DNA of 64,000 bases from Platynereis dumerilii (GCA_026936325.1 JAPTHN010000012.1:35226537-35290536), one strand, 5' to 3'. Shown: positions 50,051-60,724, counted from the first letter of the stretch. Numbers and translations are program-made. The notes: generated from the sequence alone by a model not told the origin.

Positions 50051-50833
50051 AGCACTTGTTGTTGATTTGTTTGGGGGTCGCTAGAAAGGAAGTCAGTATG
50101 GACAAAAGGCAGGGCCAAATATAAAACAAATTACATCTGCACTTTCTCTACAACTGTACCCTAAAAATCGCCAGTATTCTTGACAAAATCGCTGGTAAAT
50201 TACCTAGTTTCAGGCCATGTTTTGGAGTAGAGTTGCAGCAGCATGCTGCCATTCACTGGGGGCAGCCATAGTGGTGCCACTGCGCATGCCTGGCCAAGCT
50301 CCACCCACTGTCAAGTGCAAGAGCACTGAAAGTGGCAGGAATTGGCGCCATTGAAGCTCCAGTGATGATCCAAAGGGATCCAGGAGGACATGGGGCCATT
50401 GAGGGGCATGTTCAGGGTCAAGGCAATTGAAACACAAAAGGAATCATTTGATTTCCCTCCAATTGCTAATTGTAATTGTCAATTAGCATTGACTCTGCCT
50501 TTGGAAGCCAATTGAAAGAGTCAATTCTGAATGTAGGCCTGGGCTTATTCACTACTTGGTATTTAATTATACAAAGTAGTTCGCCTAAATTAATTACATG
50601 GAAAAATATCATACTTTGAATATTCCTTCCCAACATGTGGAAAATAAAGCACATCAGAAGTAGCCCCGACATACATTTACAGTTAAGCCTAGTGCAGGTG
50701 CCATTTGTCAAGTGGTGGACTTGCCAGTTGCCATGGCAACCACATTTCCATGTATCAATCCAGCAGGATGTTTAATCCTAAATGGGTCACAGGGGTCATT
50801 TGATTTAAGTGTTCCCTGTAAGTGAAGAAACAC
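50051..50833 (+). other. 5' flank of the helicase gene
   Basis: No ORF of note. 50210-50430 is more G/C-rich than its surroundings and holds the NRF-1-like palindrome, so it may contain the promoter or an untranslated exon. Confidence 0.35.
50270..50300 (+). promoter_or_regulatory. NRF-1-like palindrome upstream of the helicase gene
   Basis: TGCGCATGC at 50281-50289 matches the core of the NRF-1 consensus and lies about 550 bp before the helicase start. A related CACTGCACATGC word lies upstream of the opposing gene. Either could be chance; an untranslated 5' exon of the helicase may lie between this site and 50834. Confidence 0.25.
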
Positions 50834-52778
50834 ATGGTCAAGATGGATGAAGCTCTTAATGAAATTGCTTCTAGCCTATTGTCATTTAATTTGAGAGATC
50901 AACAGAGAGAAATCATCTTGGCTGCAGCTTCCAAGAAACATACTTTGGGTATTCTTCCAACAGGTTTTGGAAAAAGTGAATGTTTTGGCTTATGTGGACC
51001 TTTACTTGATCATGTAAGTACCAATTGTGTCCGTCCTTGCATTATGCTGTGTAGTTCTAGATTTCACGAATTTCAATATTAAGACTATCTGCATGTACTA
51101 AAGCACATTGCCACTGACTGAAGGTTATCATACAACACATTTTCATTCAGATGTTTCCTGAAGAATCTCCTCACATGACTTTGGTCATTTCACCGCTTCG
51201 CAGTCTTATGTTAAACCAAGTTAAAAGGTGGTCAAAAGTTAGTCCGACAATCAAGCCTGTGGCAATAATGCACCGAAAAGATATGGCAGCAGAAGAAGTG
51301 ACAGGTAAGACTGATCAAAATACCTGTATTACTTAATCTCCAAAATAGTTGCGTTTGCATTACCCATTTGAATGAAAACTTTAACTTTGTTAAATATCTG
51401 TGTGAATTGGGTGTTTCTTTTTCAGCTTTGCAAAAAGGAGAATACAACTTGATATTTACTTCTCCTGAAGCAATCAGCTCAGCAACTTGGTGGGATTGGC
51501 TGAGACAATACAGAGACAGCATCTCTCTTCTCGTTATTGATGAGGTCCATTGTTTGACACAATGGTGAGTTCATCAATTTCACTTAAATCAGCATTCAAA
51601 AACAACTGCATGGTTGAAATAGTTTAACATAATTTTTATTCTTAATATCCAGGGGCCAGACATTTAGGCAAGACTACCTCCTTGTTCCACGACTGCGCTC
51701 TAGACTCTGTAAAACACCAATCATGATGCTGACAGCCACTGCGACATCAACAATGGTGGATGACATATTGCTTAGCATGCATTTGAATAGAGCTGATGTG
51801 AGAGTTGTTGCTGCCATTCCAGACAGGTACAATCTTAATGATTATATTCATACTGTAAATGTAAAAATATGAATGAATTTGTGAGTAGTATACATGCATG
51901 CATGGATATATTAGCACTCTTTGTTCTCACTTAAAGGATAATACACAAATTTCTACAAAGACACAACAAAGTTGCCGAACATTATTCATTACATCAATTA
52001 ATCTGCCATGTAGGCTGAAAATACAATGCTTGTTTATCTTGCAGACCTAACATATTTCTTGAGGTGAAGGATTCAAAAACCTTTGAGGAAGCATTTGCGG
52101 AGTATCTGGAGGTTCTTCGAGAAGAGGGAGGAAAAGCACCAAAGGCCATCATATATGCCAGGTCCTTTACATTTTCATTGTTGACACCTTATGCATTAGT
52201 ATAAAACATTGCTTTACCCAATTAACACCTCATTTTTATTTTGAAACAGGGAAGTTGAATCGGTCTCTAACATCATCGCCTGGATGGTGTCATCTTTAGG
52301 TGAGAAGGCCTTCACTGACAGGGAGCATCCAACTGTCCACAACCGCATTGTGGAGATGTACCATGCCGGAACTGATAAAGAGAGCCAAGTCAGGGTAGCG
52401 AATGGAATAGTTGAACCCAAGTCCAGCCTTCGCTGCGTTGTTGCGACAATTGCGTTTGGAATGGGCATAAACCTTCCTGATGTTGAGTTTGTGTTCCATT
52501 GGGGTGCTTCGGCAGACATAATGAGCTACTGGCAAGAGGTTGGCCGCTGTGCCAGAGATGGTCGCCAAGGGAAAGCAATGCTCTTTATCTTCCCAAGATC
52601 ATTGGACAAATGCCGGGTGGATGAGAAGTTCCGCCAATTAATAGCAAATGTTCGTTCCAAGTCCAATTGCTTACGAAGAGGGATCCTAGAGCACTTGTTT
52701 CTGCCAGAGATGCGGAAGGTGGAACTTGAAGCTGCTTGTTTGAACTCTGTCTGTTGTTTTGCCTGCAAGCAGGTATAA
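50834..52778 (+). CDS. RecQ-type DNA helicase core, six exons, 430 aa
   Basis: Exons: 50834-51013, 51151-51304, 51426-51564, 51653-51826, 52045-52161, 52250-52778. All introns are GT-AG and the joined frame stays open. The start is the first ATG after an in-frame stop at 50819-50821. Motifs in order: a Q-motif-like FNLRDQQREII (18-28), Walker A TGFGKS (43-48), motif Ia VISPLRSLM, DEVH box (150-153, where RecQ proteins usually have DEAH), TATAT (185-189), motif V AFGMGINLPDV (323-333), and motif VI with QEVGRCARDG (350-359) holding the arginine finger. A cysteine-rich tail (C395, C418, C423, C424, C427) resembles the RecQ zinc-binding subdomain. RQC and HRDC domains are absent, so this is a minimal ATP-dependent 3'-5' helicase by family knowledge. 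The last codons read CAG GTA TAA, so a further splice at this CAG/GTATAA is conceivable. It converges on the DUF6589 gene and probably works with it; that link is inferred from position only. Confidence 0.9.
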
Positions 52779-52794
52779 CCACTTTCTAATAATG

Positions 52795-52800
52795 TTTATT
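52795..52800 (-). terminator. AATAAA polyadenylation signal overlapping the DUF6589 stop codon
   Basis: On the - strand the end reads GGG GAA TAA AC, so the stop TAA is the middle of an AATAAA hexamer. Cleavage 10-30 nt downstream would fall inside the last codons or 3' UTR of the converging helicase gene. The two transcripts must therefore abut or overlap at their 3' ends. Confidence 0.6.
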
Positions 52801-55800
52801 CCCCACTCACAACTTCATGTCGAGAAATGTTCTTCCAAATGTCAAGTCGCTTAGACATCGATTTTAGTTTCTGACCAAGTCCTGCAGCAGCTGTAATGCG
52901 ATTGCTTGCAACATACTCATCAAATGCTCTGTGGCTTCTAACAGGCAGGTAGTCACACAATGCCTCCGTCTTGTAGTCCTCCACAAATCTCTTGATGTCA
53001 CTGTGATATACATTGTCTCTCTTTCGGGAAGGCAGACTACGCATGTCGACGAGACCAACCGATGTGAACATGTTATCAAGTTGTTTACCGAAAGGACCAG
53101 ACATTTGGGCACACCTCAGAACTTGCTGTTCAGTGTAGTTGCCACGAGCATTCTTGATCATCTCTGCAAATATAAAATTTAAGTTTAGTCCTATTATTAA
53201 TTAATTGCCTCACATATTCAGTCACTGGATTTTGCAGTACTTGTGCTGCCGATTACTACAGTTTGCCATATATACTTTGTAATAATTATAAGTTCATCAA
53301 TATTATATGTACTAGAGTATTGATAAGACTTACATACATGTACTTGACATTACAATTCATATTTTTGGATATTTTTTTACCTTTGAAGTCCAGGTTGATA
53401 TGTTCATTGCATAAGTCCAATCCAAGATTTCCATTTTTCTTTCCACTGGGATTTGCCACTCGATTCCAAATGAGGCTGTGTCTCACAGCAGCAGGAGCGT
53501 ATCCACCTACACCTGTCAATAAAAGCAAAGCAATTTTTACTGTATTTATAACGACATTGTTGTACTTTATTCTGACGCACATGTACTGAATGAAGAAATT
53601 TGTATTTGCTGAGATAGATAGATAGATATGGTAAGTGCAGCCCTCTAAGCCCATTTCTGGGTGCTCACGAGGGTTGATTGATGGGATGAGAGAGAGAGAG
53701 CAGGAGTCCTCAACATGTTACACATTTAGCAATGTGAGGGATCTTTTACTTGCCCAGCACAGACACTGATACAAGGGGCCGCCAATTTAACGTCTCATCC
53801 GAACGACATCCAGCTGGGATTTTGCTCATGAAGGTATACTGAAAATTTTGGGTTCCCCATCCGGGGTTCGAACCCATGCAGGCAAAGACAACTGTTTATA
53901 GCCTTGGTTTGGTTTAAAGTTTGTTTTTTGGTTCAACTTACATGCCAAAAAGTAGTGAGCATTTATGAAGTACTTTGGGTGTTTTTTCCAGAAACGAATA
54001 ATATCAGCTTTCCAGTCATCAACCATTGCAGGTCCATCGCCAGCTCTAACGGCTGCTCGCCTAGTCAGATGTCCCAAACCATGCCACATCAAGCTCTTAG
54101 TGTGATTCAGAATATAGTCGTCACACTCCTGGCCAAGCTCACATGCCTCACTGCAATACCAGATCTCTGAAAGAAAATGGAACGTATAAGTCACTCAGTT
54201 AACAAAGCCACTGGCCCACAGAAGTTGCTATAAGTAGTATATTATTAGTGAACAAAGCTTTTTTTACCTGGCACATGGTCATCTTCAGCAAATCCAATGC
54301 AACTCCTGTGGTACCACTCTTCTCCTTTACACTGATTTCCAAGTGAACACTGAATCATAATTCCATCCAGGGCCCTATGACACCAACAATGGATATAGTA
54401 AGTGCTCTCAGCACATTCTGCACAGCAATACCAGTCTTCCAATGGGACAGTCTGCAACCCAGCACAGCTCAGATGATGCCAAGTTGAACGGCAAGCCATG
54501 TTGGCACACACAACCACTTCGTCTGGAAGATCTGAAATTTATGTTTAAAAAAATCAAATTAAGAAGTTTCAAACCATATATATACATTAGGGTGCATCAG
54601 TTGCCCCAACATCAACCGATCCAGCTGTACCTCGGTCCATAGTTGTGTTTTACCACACAAAATAAGATAATAAAATTTCAGCTTGATCGATGAATATTTA
54701 GGGGTGCCTCCAGAAGCATATTTCCTGTGAATTTTTCAGGAGAAGTTACGTTTCCGTAGGATCGCGGTTTGCGATAACTTGAGTAATATATAAGATAGAA
54801 AAAAACTAATGACATTTTTGGATTCTACAGAAAATTTCCTTCAAAATGAATACCTGGAAGCTATGTTTCTGTCAATATTATGGTGATCATGAACTGCAAG
54901 ATGTGCTTTTATTTCGATTATTATGAACGACGTCACTGTTGTACATAAGTTTCTGTTTATATCACTGCATGGTACTTAGTCTTTGCATTATGTTTCATAA
55001 ATTTGAGCAATAGTTTACTCAGTATTCCATTTTATCTCTCAGAGCTATTTCAGTTATTCATGATGATGTGATCTTGATAAACATTTTATGACTATGAAAA
55101 AAAAGACAAGCTTGCCATGTGTTAAGTCCCACTTTTTTTAATCCTTATGAAGACTAGCCCTGATACTTTTTGTTCAAAAAGAGGTGGGTTCATGCCACCA
55201 TACCTTTTTTGAAACACCACATAGTGAATATGTTAAATAATTATTACATTTATTCAATAGCTTCTATTCTTGTCATGGAATTGTGACTACACATTAATTC
55301 TACGATATAGATCCTCCTTAGACCTTGCCATATATGTACAGATTATGTACATTGACGGTCTCGCTAAACATAGTCCCTGCTATACTCCAAAAATTTTGGT
55401 TTTCCTGAAAACATAGAATGTTTCACTGTTCAGACAATATTTAAATTTCATTAATTTGCAAAATTATGCACAATTGTACAATGTACAGGGACCCATCTTC
55501 TCGGCAGTATAATTTCGGGCAAGTTTTTTTTTTGCAATCCGAGAGCTGAATTGATGGATTATAGCATGTTAAGAAGTCATCTTGACCTCTAGGTGATTCA
55601 TTATCATCATAGGTGAACTTAGCATCCTCAAAAACCCCTACTGGATCAGTTTCAGGGGCATTAACTGATTTAAGGTAGGAAAATGGCAACTTTTTATGCT
55701 CGAAAACAGCCAATTTTGGGTATTCGAGGGCTGAATTGACCAGTTATAGCATGTTATGACATCATCTTGACCTCTAGGTGATTCATTATCATTATGGGTG

Positions 55801-58800
55801 AACTCGCAACCCTCAAAAACACCTCATTGACCAGTTTCAGTGGCACTGACTGATTTCAGGCAGGAAAATAGACACTTTTTATGCTCGAAAATAGTCATTC
55901 CCTCAAAGGGCCCTCCAAAGATGACGGGGGGGGGGGGAGGGGTGTCTAAAACTTAATGGATTTGGCTGAAATTTGGTGTAGGAACTTTGTACACATAGGG
56001 GCACAACTGAGCCCAAGAAGAGCTTGATCCGAAAAACTTTCCAAAAAAGGGGACACCTATCAGTGAAGTCGTATAAAATATTCCAAGTAAAAACAAATCC
56101 TGCAGTATGGCATCAACATTGTTTCAACAGAAGTATGGCTTCCAGGTATTCATTTTGAAGGAAATTTTCTGCAGATTCCAAATATGTTATTATTTTTCTT
56201 CTATCTTTTATATTAGTCAAGATATCACAAACCGCGATTCTATGGAAACATAACTTTTCCTGAAAATGTCTCAGGAAATGTGCTTCCGGAGGCACCCCTA
56301 AATATATATCGATCATGCAGATTTTTTAGTATGTTGATCTGGCTACCTAAACACAACTTCATGCCAGGGTACAGCTATCTAGCTCTATTTTTTTGTTTTC
56401 ATGGGGCGGCTGATGCACCCTAATATACATATATTCTTTGTGCGGATTATCTTTAGTGAAAAGTAATCAGAAAGAGTGTAATCATAGCAACCTTGTCCAC
56501 AGCTGCAGATTCCTGGCGCTTCATTGCTGGTAATTGTGCTCGGATCACAATATGTCATGGCAGCAGTTTGGATATCCGCCTTGTCGGGGGCCTGCCAGCA
56601 GAAGTCAACAACCTTGTATGCTAATCTTTGCAACCAATCAAGTTGATCTTGTACAGAAGATGGCAAATCAGAAGGCTGGTCATCGAGAGATTCCATCTCG
56701 CAGAACTTCATGGCACAAAGTAAAATGTAGCCTTCCGTGGCAAACTGTAAAAAAGGTCATAATTAAACCAGCTGCACAAAAACATGAAAAACCTTGAAAA
56801 AAATGACAACTGCCAACCTCCGTAATACTTACTTCGTACATATCCCAAACATGTTGGAAATTGGCCATCACATCTTTCTTCATGGATCGGTGGTTGAAGT
56901 CATCCTTTAACTGACAGATGGTGCCTTTGCTGGCAACACTTGCAGCCCGAAACAGATCATTGTTGGTGTCCTGCAAATGAAGTTAACATCTTAATCATGA
57001 TTACAGCTGTACGACATAACCAAAGGTTCACAAATTATAGTTGGGCCAGCCTGACAAGGGCCTATACAGCAGCTGGGTGGCCGAGTGGTTAAGGTGCCCG
57101 CCTGCTCCGCTGAAGGTCTTTACCTGCATTGGTTCGAACGCCGGGTTAGGAACCCAAACTTTTCAATGGACCTTCATGAGAAAAATCCCAGCTGGATGTC
57201 GTTCGGATGAGACATTAAATTGACAGCCCCTTGTATCACTGTCTATGCAGGGCAAGTAAAAGATCCCTCACATGGGGTAAATATGTACAACTTGTTGAGG
57301 ACTCCCTCTCTCTCTCCCATCTTATCAATCAACCCTCATGAGCGCCCAGAAGTGAGCTTTAACTAAGAGGGCTGCACTTACCATATCTATCTTTTTATAA
57401 CAAGGGACACAAATTTTTTAATATTACACCTATTAGAGATTATTATTAAGAAATATTGCTATGTCTCCATCAAATTCACATACCTGCAGTAAAAGGACTT
57501 CCTTGTGAAATTCTTGGGGACATGGCCAGAGGCTTTGCAACCGATGAGCCTGCTTTTCGCCGTTGCTTCTGGCATTCTGAGCGTGCAACATTCTCTCCAC
57601 AGATTGGCCATCACCACTTGCGAGGCAGTCACCTCCTGAGCCTGAAGTTTCCACCACGTATCTTTGTAGATGTTCCATGACATTTATCATGCCTGTTGTG
57701 GAACCAGGGTTTGCATCAACTGTTCCCAAAGTCACCTGGAAAATAATACATGATAAAACATGTTATTTTATAATTCAAGAAATTTTAAAGGTAAAAATGG
57801 GTGTGCCAAACATAAACATTAATGCAAGTAGTCATCAAATCTAGGCCTACTTACAAATTCTGACATTTCAGACATTTCTTTGCAGTATTGATGTGGCATT
57901 TGGACCGCAAGCTTCTTCTTGGCATCTTCCAGGTGTGGCATGTGCTCGCAAAGGATTTGCGATACCTGGAATGCCATTCTGCTTCGAATCCTGTCGTACA
58001 CCTCTGGACTGGGCAGAAAGCAGTACGGATCCAATTCGGTGGCCTTCTTGGTGTCCTCTGATCTTGCACCTGTGAACGGAGCACGGTCCTTTATAGCAAA
58101 GCACATTGTCAGCAGCTTAAATTTGTTGCTGTTCTGTGAAGTACTATGCTTCGTCTCCGACCCAAACTGTACATTGTCCAGACAGAAGCCATAGGATACC
58201 GGTTTCCACCGTAGCTGTTGCTTCTTAGATCCATCAAGAAATGCCTGAAATTGGGAAAAAATTTACATCAGCTGTGTCTTCATTACAGGTACACACAGTC
58301 ACACATTGCTCAAATATTGCTTACCCTTATTCTCACAAATGCATTGTTTTCAATATTACTCCTTGCTATCTGAGAATGACTTTGTTTTGATAATCCAATT
58401 AGATAGATAGATAGATAGATAGATATGGTAAGTGCAGCCCTCTAAGCCCAGTTCTGGGCGCTCACGAGGGTTGATTGATGAGATGAGAGAGAGAGCGGGA
58501 GTTCTCAACATGTTACACATTTACCCCATGTGAGGGATCTTTTACTTGCCCAGCACAGACACTGATACAAGGGGCCGCCAATTTAACGTCTAATCCGAAT
58601 GACATCCAGCTTGGATTTTGCTCGTAAAGGTACACTGAAAATTTCGGGTTCCCCAAGCGGGAGTCGAACCCATGCAGGCAAAGACCTTCAGCAGAGCAGG
58701 CGGGAACCTTAACCACTACACCACCCAATTGATGATAATTACCTTGAGACCATCCTTCCAATTGTACAGAAGCTTGTCATGTGACTTTCCAAGGTTGTCC

Positions 58801-60030
58801 ACATGGTGGCGAGCGGCACCTACTCCCAGCGAAATACCCATGTGGTTCAGTGTCTCAAAAACCTTGTGGGAGACACCTTGCCTCCACATTTCGACTGCGA
58901 CACAGGCAGGCACAAACTTAAATTTCTTAGGAGCTCGTCGAAACAGCACCATTGAAATAAACTGTCCGAGATTCCTGTCAAGAATATTTTGGGCCTCCTC
59001 ATCATTGAGAGTTCTGAAAAAGTCAAAGTTGGTCTTGAAAACAACAAACAACAAAAAAACCATAAAGAAACAAAACAACAACAAAGAAAACTGATATCCT
59101 GTTTTGAAATTAATACATCAATGAAGATGAAATAATTACCTCTTACTGCCCTTCTGGCCTTTCAGTTGCCTGGACTTCACATGGGCCTTCTTTGGTGACA
59201 ATGCTTGCAGAAAAGACACTGTTGCAGGCATGTCTTCTTGTGCTTCTTCTATGGCACTGGTCCATGAAAAGCTGCTGATGTTCTCCATGGTAACTTCTTG
59301 ATTAAAGGAGCCATGTTTCCTTATTTTCTTAAGCTGCAGAAAGAAAGGAAGACAGTCCATAAAACCTTTTCAATTTGAATAATATTTTCATATGTTTTAA
59401 TACCTAAGACAAATTAATAATTATTATGCATATATATATATATGAAGGTAATTCACATACCTCGTTTCTGACAATGTCACAGCTGACTTTGACAAGTGCT
59501 CTTCTCGCTGAGTCTGAGTGTGTTGTTAAACTTCGGAGAGCTGCCTCATACTTGTATTCCTCTAAGTACTTGAGGGCCCTCTGTAGTGGAGTAAGTAAGT
59601 CCTTTTGGTCTGGGTCTCCATTGTTGAAGTCCAATTTTCTTCCTCCTTTTTTCCTTTTTTCTACAGGAGTTGCAAAATTTGTACTGTCATTTGCACTAGC
59701 AAAGCCACTGTCATTAGGGCTATTTCTGGGAGTGGAGAAGCGGGCAGGTCTCTTAGGTGTGGATGCAGGTGTAGCAGGCTTAGAGTCATTTCTATCAACC
59801 CAAGTCCTTTTCTGGGATCCTTTTCTTGCCCTTGTGTTAGTCCTCAATACATTCCAACAATGATGACAAATGAAATGATTTCCAGTGAATAATGAATCTG
59901 CAGATGATCTCTTAAATACCTTGCTGAAAGTCCTTGGAGAAGTTAGCTTTAGAGTGACAGACCTCCTCTTAAAACCTTTGTTTTTTTTCTCAAATTCTTT
60001 GGAACATACAACACATGTGGTAGACATCAC
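52796..60030 (-). CDS. DUF6589-family protein with two internal PHD fingers, eleven exons, 1018 aa
   Basis: Exons from 5' to 3' on the - strand: 60030-59461, 59333-59140, 59013-58743, 58244-57855, 57735-57484, 56970-56833, 56744-56492, 54531-54268, 54166-53942, 53512-53381, 53163-52796. All eleven join in phase with no stop; the donor of exon 7 (GTTGCT) is weak but GT. An N-terminal C2C2 finger (C6, C9, C55, C58) looks like a ZAD-type treble clef and is followed by a Ser/Thr/Pro-rich linker. Blocks I associate with DUF6589: LDN with a following AIKDR (D368, N369), GDGQS (516-520), HRLQSLWPCPQEFHKE (539-554), and GNLGLDLCNEHINLDFK (880-896). PHD-like segments lie at about 685-735 (WYCCAEC end) and 735-790 (IWYCSEAC end), between the second and last block. 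The function of DUF6589 is unknown to me; a DDE-like nuclease role is only a hypothesis. Introns hold three SINEs and a 1.8-kb TIR element. Confidence 0.85.
53613..53890 (-). mobile_element. tRNA-derived SINE (family S1), 5'-truncated, in a DUF6589 intron
   Basis: Lies between exons 9 and 10. The GATA-repeat tail is at the low-coordinate end, followed by the same body as 58398-58735. The tRNA-like head breaks off after the B-box-like GGTTCGAACCC, so the A-box part is missing. Confidence 0.8.
54590..56420. mobile_element. Long-TIR non-autonomous DNA transposon in DUF6589 intron 7
   Basis: The ends are GGGTGCATCAG and CTGATGCACCC flanked by TA on both sides (54588-54589 and 56421-56422). The inverted arms are about 330 bp each and imperfect. 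Inside are two tandem copies of a roughly 190-bp unit (about 55510-55700 and 55720-55890). No transposase was recognised. The TA target duplication suits a Tc1/mariner-like mobiliser. A short ORF at 55441-55713 lies in the duplicated unit and shows no known domain. Confidence 0.75.
57066..57400 (+). mobile_element. tRNA-derived SINE (family S1), near full length, in a DUF6589 intron
   Basis: Lies between exons 5 and 6. The head reads GGTGGCCGAGTGGTTAAGG (A box of tRNA-Ser/Leu type) and GGTTCGAACGCC (B box), then a body shared with the copies at 1594, 53613 and 58398, ending near ATATCTATC. Its orientation is opposite to the host transcript. Confidence 0.85.
58394..58735 (-). mobile_element. 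tRNA-derived SINE (family S1), full length, in a DUF6589 intron
   Basis: Lies between exons 3 and 4, ending about 8 bp from the exon 3 donor. It has a GATA-repeat tail, the full body and a tRNA-Ser/Leu-like head (reverse complement of ACCTTAACCACT at 58709-58720). By eye it differs from the 53613 copy at well under a tenth of positions, so it is fairly young. Confidence 0.85.
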
Positions 60031-60099
60031 AGGAAGAAGTGATGTGGGGTTGACATTGACTTAGCAGCACCATGCAGGTCCTAATCAGGGCCCAGCAGG

Positions 60100-60260
60100 G
60101 AATTCCCGGATCATAAACAACACCATGTGGTCTGACCACGTGGCTTTGTTGACAAAACAAGCCCAGCTTGCTCCTGATTGGCTGGTGTCACGCATGTGCA
60201 GTGAAGCTTCCTGGGCAAGATGGAGGGAGATGCAAAATCTCAGCTGCTGCAGCGACTTTT
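60100..60260 (-). promoter_or_regulatory. Promoter-like region upstream of the DUF6589 gene
   Basis: About 150 bp upstream of the ATG on the - strand is a CCAAT box (60177-60181), next to a TGCACATGCG word (60191-60201 area) resembling half of an NRF-1 palindrome. The region is less AT-rich than its surroundings. No clear TATA box was found. Motif evidence only. Confidence 0.35.
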
Positions 60261-60426
60261 TAGGCTGTTTCAGAGTTACTAAACCCTTCAAATAAGGTAT
60301 TTACAGTGCGATCTAGTACTTTATACAGTTGAAAGACTTGAGGAAATGTGAAACTTTGATTACAGAAGTGTTATCAGGCCGAAATGACTTCCATGCCATA
60401 TAACTGTCAACAAAGTGTATGGGTGT

Positions 60427-60488
60427 AGTTCTGACTGCTTCGCCCCCCCTGGGCCAAAGCAGTCAGTTCTGGCTAAGCAACAACTAGC
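60427..60488. repeat. Right hairpin plus 16-bp direct repeat bracketing the locus
   Basis: An inverted repeat (CTGACTGCTT ... AAGCAGTCAG, about 60431-60466, with a C/G-rich loop) is followed by CTAAGCAACAACTAGC at 60473-60488, identical to 49998-50013. The layout mirrors the left side: direct repeat outside, hairpin inside. R1 sequence starts about 60 bp beyond. Confidence 0.45.
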
Positions 60489-60539
60489 ATCTTGTTACAA
60501 TGCACCCACTGGGGTACAAAGGATCAGCCAACCTTCACA

Positions 60540-60720
60540 GTTTCCCAAGGGTTCAGGGATAAAATGTCTTGCCAAGCCTGGATGCTCATGGCTTGTTATC
60601 TCAACTATAAACTGTTGCAAGCAGCCAGAATTTACCTCAAGGGGCTGCACTTGCCCTACATCTGCCAGTTGCTTTTATGTGCATCTGGTTTCTACTTGTT
60701 GTAGTTTGACCCAGGAGTAG
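60540..60720 (-). repeat. Repeat R1, block e, reverse
   Basis: CCCAAGGGTTCAGG, TATAAACTGTTGCAAGCAGC, CAAGGGGCTGCACTTGCC and TACATCTGCCAGTTG are the reverse of block e. This is the first R1 sequence to the right of the gene pair. Confidence 0.7.
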
Positions 60721-60724
60721 TATA

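Noticed and set aside
52214-52782. Four - strand ORFs across helicase exon 6
   Set aside because: Shadows of the helicase exon, which carries unmistakable motifs V and VI on the + strand.
59426-59892. + strand ORFs of 145 and 95 residues
   Set aside because: Antisense to DUF6589 exon 1, whose frame continues through ten further exons.
50270-60205. CACTGC-CATGC words near both outer ends as terminal inverted repeats of the gene pair
   Set aside because: Only about 12 bp alike and each looks like an NRF-1-type promoter site; no extension of the similarity.
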